Positions 61,469-64,000 of a DNA stretch of 64,000 bases are shown here, piece after piece. Numbering within the stretch: the first letter of the stretch is position 1; each line of letters begins with the position of its first letter. A program made the translations under genes and the position numbers. This DNA is from Craspedostauros australis (lineage: Eukaryota > Bacillariophyta > Bacillariophyceae > Mastogloiales > Achnanthaceae). The notes under the pieces were generated by a model. The model saw only the letters and a program-made list of their open reading frames with translations, was not told the origin of the DNA and ran no database searches. Where the stretch lies: NCBI GenBank assembly GCA_026770025.1, contig JAMXDE010000008.1:558001-622000 (forward strand), given 5' to 3'.

Positions 61469-62308
61469 ATGCCGACTGTGACAGACAAACAACTCCTTGA
61501 TGCTGCCAGGAAAGGTGACTTGTCGGTGTTGAAGGAATGGAAGAAGCAGAACAAGACACAGAAGGAAGGAGTCGATGTCAACAAGGTTTCCGGCTGGTAT
61601 GGTGCAACTCCCCTTCATCGGGTATGCATGTACGGCAACCTGGAGTGTGCCAAATACCTCATCGAATCATGTGGGGCGAACATCACGTGTAAAGACTGCG
61701 ATGGTTCCACTCCCCTTCATACGGCATGCTCCAAGGGCCACCTGGAGTGTGTGAAGTACCTCATCGAATCATGTGAGGCGAACATCAGCTGCCAGAACAA
61801 CCATGGTTCCACTCCCCTTCATGAGGCATGCCACGACGGCCACCTGGAGTGTGTGAAGTACCTCATCGAATCATGTGGGGCTGACATCAACTGCAAAAAC
61901 AACAATGGTCTCACTCCCCTTCATTGGGCATACTCCAGTGGCCACCTGGAGTGTGTGAATTACCTCATCGAATCATGTGGGGCTGACATCAACTGCAAAA
62001 ACAGCCGTGGTGACACCCCCCTTCATGTGGCATGCAGCTGTGGCGACCTGGGGGGTGCGAAGTACCTCATCGAATCATGTGGGGTTGACATCAACTGCAA
62101 AAACAACGATGGTGACACCCCCCTCCATTGGGCATGCCGCAATAGCCACCTGGAGTGTGTGAAGTACCTCATCGAATCAGCCAATGCCGATACCGACATC
62201 CAAAACAACAACGACGAAACACCCGTCGATTTGATCAACGGAAAGCATGACGCCAAAATCCAGAGATTGGGCATGAGACGTCCCAGTCACCGCAGCCCAC
62301 AACTGTAA
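61469..62308 (+). CDS. Ankyrin-repeat protein e
   Basis: A 279-residue product: MPTVTDKQLLDAARKGDLS cap, then six clear ankyrin units and a seventh, diverged one (ETPVDLINGKHDAK) ending MRRPSHRSPQL. The stop TAA at 62306-62308 matches a CAA (Gln) codon in the other copies, and the Gln-rich linker continues behind it in shifted frames. Repeats are less alike than in c, so this copy has escaped recent homogenisation. Confidence 0.7.
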   Translation: MPTVTDKQLLDAARKGDLSVLKEWKKQNKTQKEGVDVNKVSGWYGATPLHRVCMYGNLECAKYLIESCGANITCKDCDGSTPLHTACSKGHLECVKYLIESCEANISCQNNHGSTPLHEACHDGHLECVKYLIESCGADINCKNNNGLTPLHWAYSSGHLECVNYLIESCGADINCKNSRGDTPLHVACSCGDLGGAKYLIESCGVDINCKNNDGDTPLHWACRNSHLECVKYLIESANADTDIQNNNDETPVDLINGKHDAKIQRLGMRRPSHRSPQL

Positions 62309-62698
62309 CAACGCTTGCAACAAAACGAGCAAGACAATGAACAACCACAAGAACAGTTGTATCAACAAGTTGAAGCTGAAGGAACAAGAGAATGAACAAC
62401 TGCAACAACAGTTGAGACAGCAGTTGAAGCGGAAGAAGCAAGAAAATGAACACAAACGCTGTAGCCACAAGAGGACCAACATCAGCATTGGAGAAGACCG
62501 GCCCACATCCTTCCAAACTGAGAACAGGACGGACACCATGTTCTTGTGTGGACAGGGCGACTAACAGCAACGAATCAAGGCAAACTCCGAAGTCCTCATG
62601 ATCATTGTCCCCTCCATTCAGACACTGATCGATGAAGGAATCCAACATCACCACGCAAACGATGGCACCCAAGACGGCGTGCCCCCATACAAGTAACC
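62309..62698 (+). pseudogene. Linker and BTB remnant of ankyrin gene e
   Basis: A frame at 62337-62564 holds the coiled-coil linker (KEQENEQLQQQLRQQ) and SFQTENRTDTMFLCGQGD, that is, the uninterrupted linker-to-BTB junction with CAA at 62514-62516. It then hits TAA at 62562-62564; VLMIIVPSIQTLIDEG follows and the fragment ends near 62698. This copy shows the ancestral state of the junction. Confidence 0.72.
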
Positions 62699-62978
62699 AT
62701 CCCTCGTCCCAATGTTGTTTGTTTTCTTGCTTCGATGATGTGTTCGTAGGGCAAGTTGTGTTGCATGACTGTTTAATCATTAACCGCTAATTACCTGTTA
62801 CTCCAACTTTGGCGGGTTGAGCCAATTCAACACAAGAAATGACCAATCTGCGTCCAAGAGACGGATCGAACACAAACACAAACCCAGCATCACAACATCA
62901 CACGAGAGAGATCGCCATCAACGCAAGCAAGAAGAAGCACAAGATGCCAACTTGGCGCAACTGCTGGCGATCCGATCG

Positions 62979-64000
62979 ATGAAGCGCGATGTCAGAGCAT
63001 CCAAGAGAAACAGAACGACGGCGTTTCCAATCAGGTGGTTGATCTACGCCTTGCTCTCCCTTTGCGCAATCACCGTGTGCTTCATCGTTTGGTCGTCGCA
63101 TGCTGTCATTGGGTGGCATACTCCTGCGCCTGCGAGTGCGAGTGCGAGTACACACCTTCATCATCATGATCGACCAGATGGGGTGGACTTCCCTGGATCC
63201 CGTTCCACGACCTTGCAGCAGCCTCCGAGTGGCCGAAGCAACGTGAAAGAATCATCAGCAACCGCCCAATCCTCTGCACGACCGCTCTGGAATGGCACGC
63301 TGCCCAACATGGCAAAGACCGGAGGCCTGATATTCTTCTTGCATGTGCCCAAAACGGGCGGAACCACGATCCGCGACTTCTTCGCAAGTCCGATCATGTC
63401 CACGAGGGTGCAATATCTCGTGGGGACCTGGAGGATCCACTTTGAGTGTGCTGTGCCCATCATTGACAGCTATCTGCTGCACAACGAGACCAGCAACGCG
63501 ACAACGAAGAAGGCACGACGCCGCATCCTCTTCGTCGAGGTTCATGGCATGGACAATTACAACGCCCTGGAGTTGGAGCCCTACCTTCTGCGATGGAGGC
63601 GGCAGGCGGCGCACAACGGCGTGCCGTTCTTTGCCTTCACCGTCCTGCGCGACCCCATCGCCGCCCAAGTTTCCTTCTTCAACTACTACTTCGCACCCAA
63701 CCGTGATTGCCGATTCCGACCATCCCACGCCAACCTCTCCGACGCGCAACGCTTGCTGCAAGTCTCCTACGACAATCCCCAATGCCTCTTCCTGGCGCGC
63801 GGCGAACGTACATTCGGTGATCGCCCCGCCTGTCCCGAACTCGACGCGCCGCAACATTGCGACGTGCAAGGCGGCACGCATCATGGGCGCTGGAACCGCG
63901 ACGCGGTATCATCACAACTCCATGCCACCAAGAAGGAATATCCATGGATCGAGATGGCCGACCAGCGCAGCAATTTGACGCAACATGAATGCGACCGCGT
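62979..64000 (+). CDS. Sulfotransferase-like type II membrane protein, 3' end outside window
   Basis: 340 residues visible, no stop before the edge. A short basic tail (MKRDVRASKRNRTT) and one hydrophobic segment at 20-38 (WLIYALLSLCAITVCF) indicate a Golgi type II membrane protein. A Ser/Ala/His-rich stem follows. The PAPS-binding loop is FLHVPKTGGTT at 120-130, and the second PAPS motif is VLRDPIAAQVSFFNYY from 222. Both are typical of carbohydrate sulfotransferases, which move sulfate from PAPS to glycans in the Golgi lumen. The substrate is unknown. The ATG is the first in its frame near the membrane segment; no earlier in-frame ATG was seen back to about 62815. It is the only single-copy host gene recognised here. 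Confidence 0.82.
   Translation, partial: MKRDVRASKRNRTTAFPIRWLIYALLSLCAITVCFIVWSSHAVIGWHTPAPASASASTHLHHHDRPDGVDFPGSRSTTLQQPPSGRSNVKESSATAQSSARPLWNGTLPNMAKTGGLIFFLHVPKTGGTTIRDFFASPIMSTRVQYLVGTWRIHFECAVPIIDSYLLHNETSNATTKKARRRILFVEVHGMDNYNALELEPYLLRWRRQAAHNGVPFFAFTVLRDPIAAQVSFFNYYFAPNRDCRFRPSHANLSDAQRLLQVSYDNPQCLFLARGERTFGDRPACPELDAPQHCDVQGGTHHGRWNRDAVSSQLHATKKEYPWIEMADQRSNLTQHECDR

Overview
The window looks like nuclear DNA of a diatom or a close stramenopile relative. It is intron-poor and mobile-element-rich. The evidence is Ty1/copia gag-pol proteins with the 'FSP...WPGLT' pre-integrase signature known from diatom elements, a tyrosine-recombinase retrotransposon, secreted proteins with Pro/Thr-rich stalks and Cys-rich repeats, and a multicopy ankyrin-BTB gene family. 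Species cannot be told from the sequence.

Layout. 1-5105: an almost complete copia element (Copia-1), gag and pol in one frame separated by a single UGA. 5106-6342: spacer that recurs at about 42.3-43.3 kb and 52.7-53.9 kb. 6343-12360: a 6.0 kb DNA transposon with about 95 bp inverted ends and a probable three-exon DDE transposase on the minus strand. 12557-13728: ankyrin ORF a with a BTB remnant. 14773-23106: an 8.3 kb DIRS-like retrotransposon (ORF1, RT-RNase H, tyrosine recombinase). 23908-26592: secreted Pro/Thr- and Cys-rich protein, copy 1. 27281-34476: a second complete, very young copia element (Copia-2, minus strand). 34672-35020: orphan end of the DNA transposon. 35647-37597: ankyrin ORF b plus BTB remnant. 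39325-41665: decayed Ser/Arg-rich gene. 43333-45051: nested inverted-repeat elements. 45637-48092: ankyrin ORF c (13 repeats) plus BTB remnant. 49741-52053: second decayed Ser/Arg-rich copy. 54057-55126: ankyrin ORF d. 56956-59640: secreted protein copy 2. 60526-60867: orphan transposon end again. 61469-62698: ankyrin ORF e plus BTB remnant. 62979-end: a sulfotransferase-like membrane protein running off the window.

How it fits together. The window is built from two levels of duplication. A unit of ankyrin-BTB gene, Ser/Arg-rich gene and spacer is repeated in tandem (about 36.8-43.3 kb and 47.3-53.9 kb). A larger segment (spacer, ankyrin, secreted protein, orphan end, ankyrin) occurs at 5.1-35.6 kb and again at 52.7-61.5 kb. 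The left copy of the larger segment has received four mobile elements; the right copy has none. The right copy therefore supplies empty target sites that fix the ends of three insertions to the base or nearly so. The ankyrin part stays open in all five copies while the BTB part is broken in all of them.

The most unusual signals are: a perfect 13-base complement between the LTR of Copia-1 and the bases just after the LTR, where a primer-binding site belongs (possible self-priming); the in-frame UGA between its gag and pol; the DDE transposon of unassigned family; and the nested element carrying seven copies of a GCGTCCGGACGC-type palindrome.
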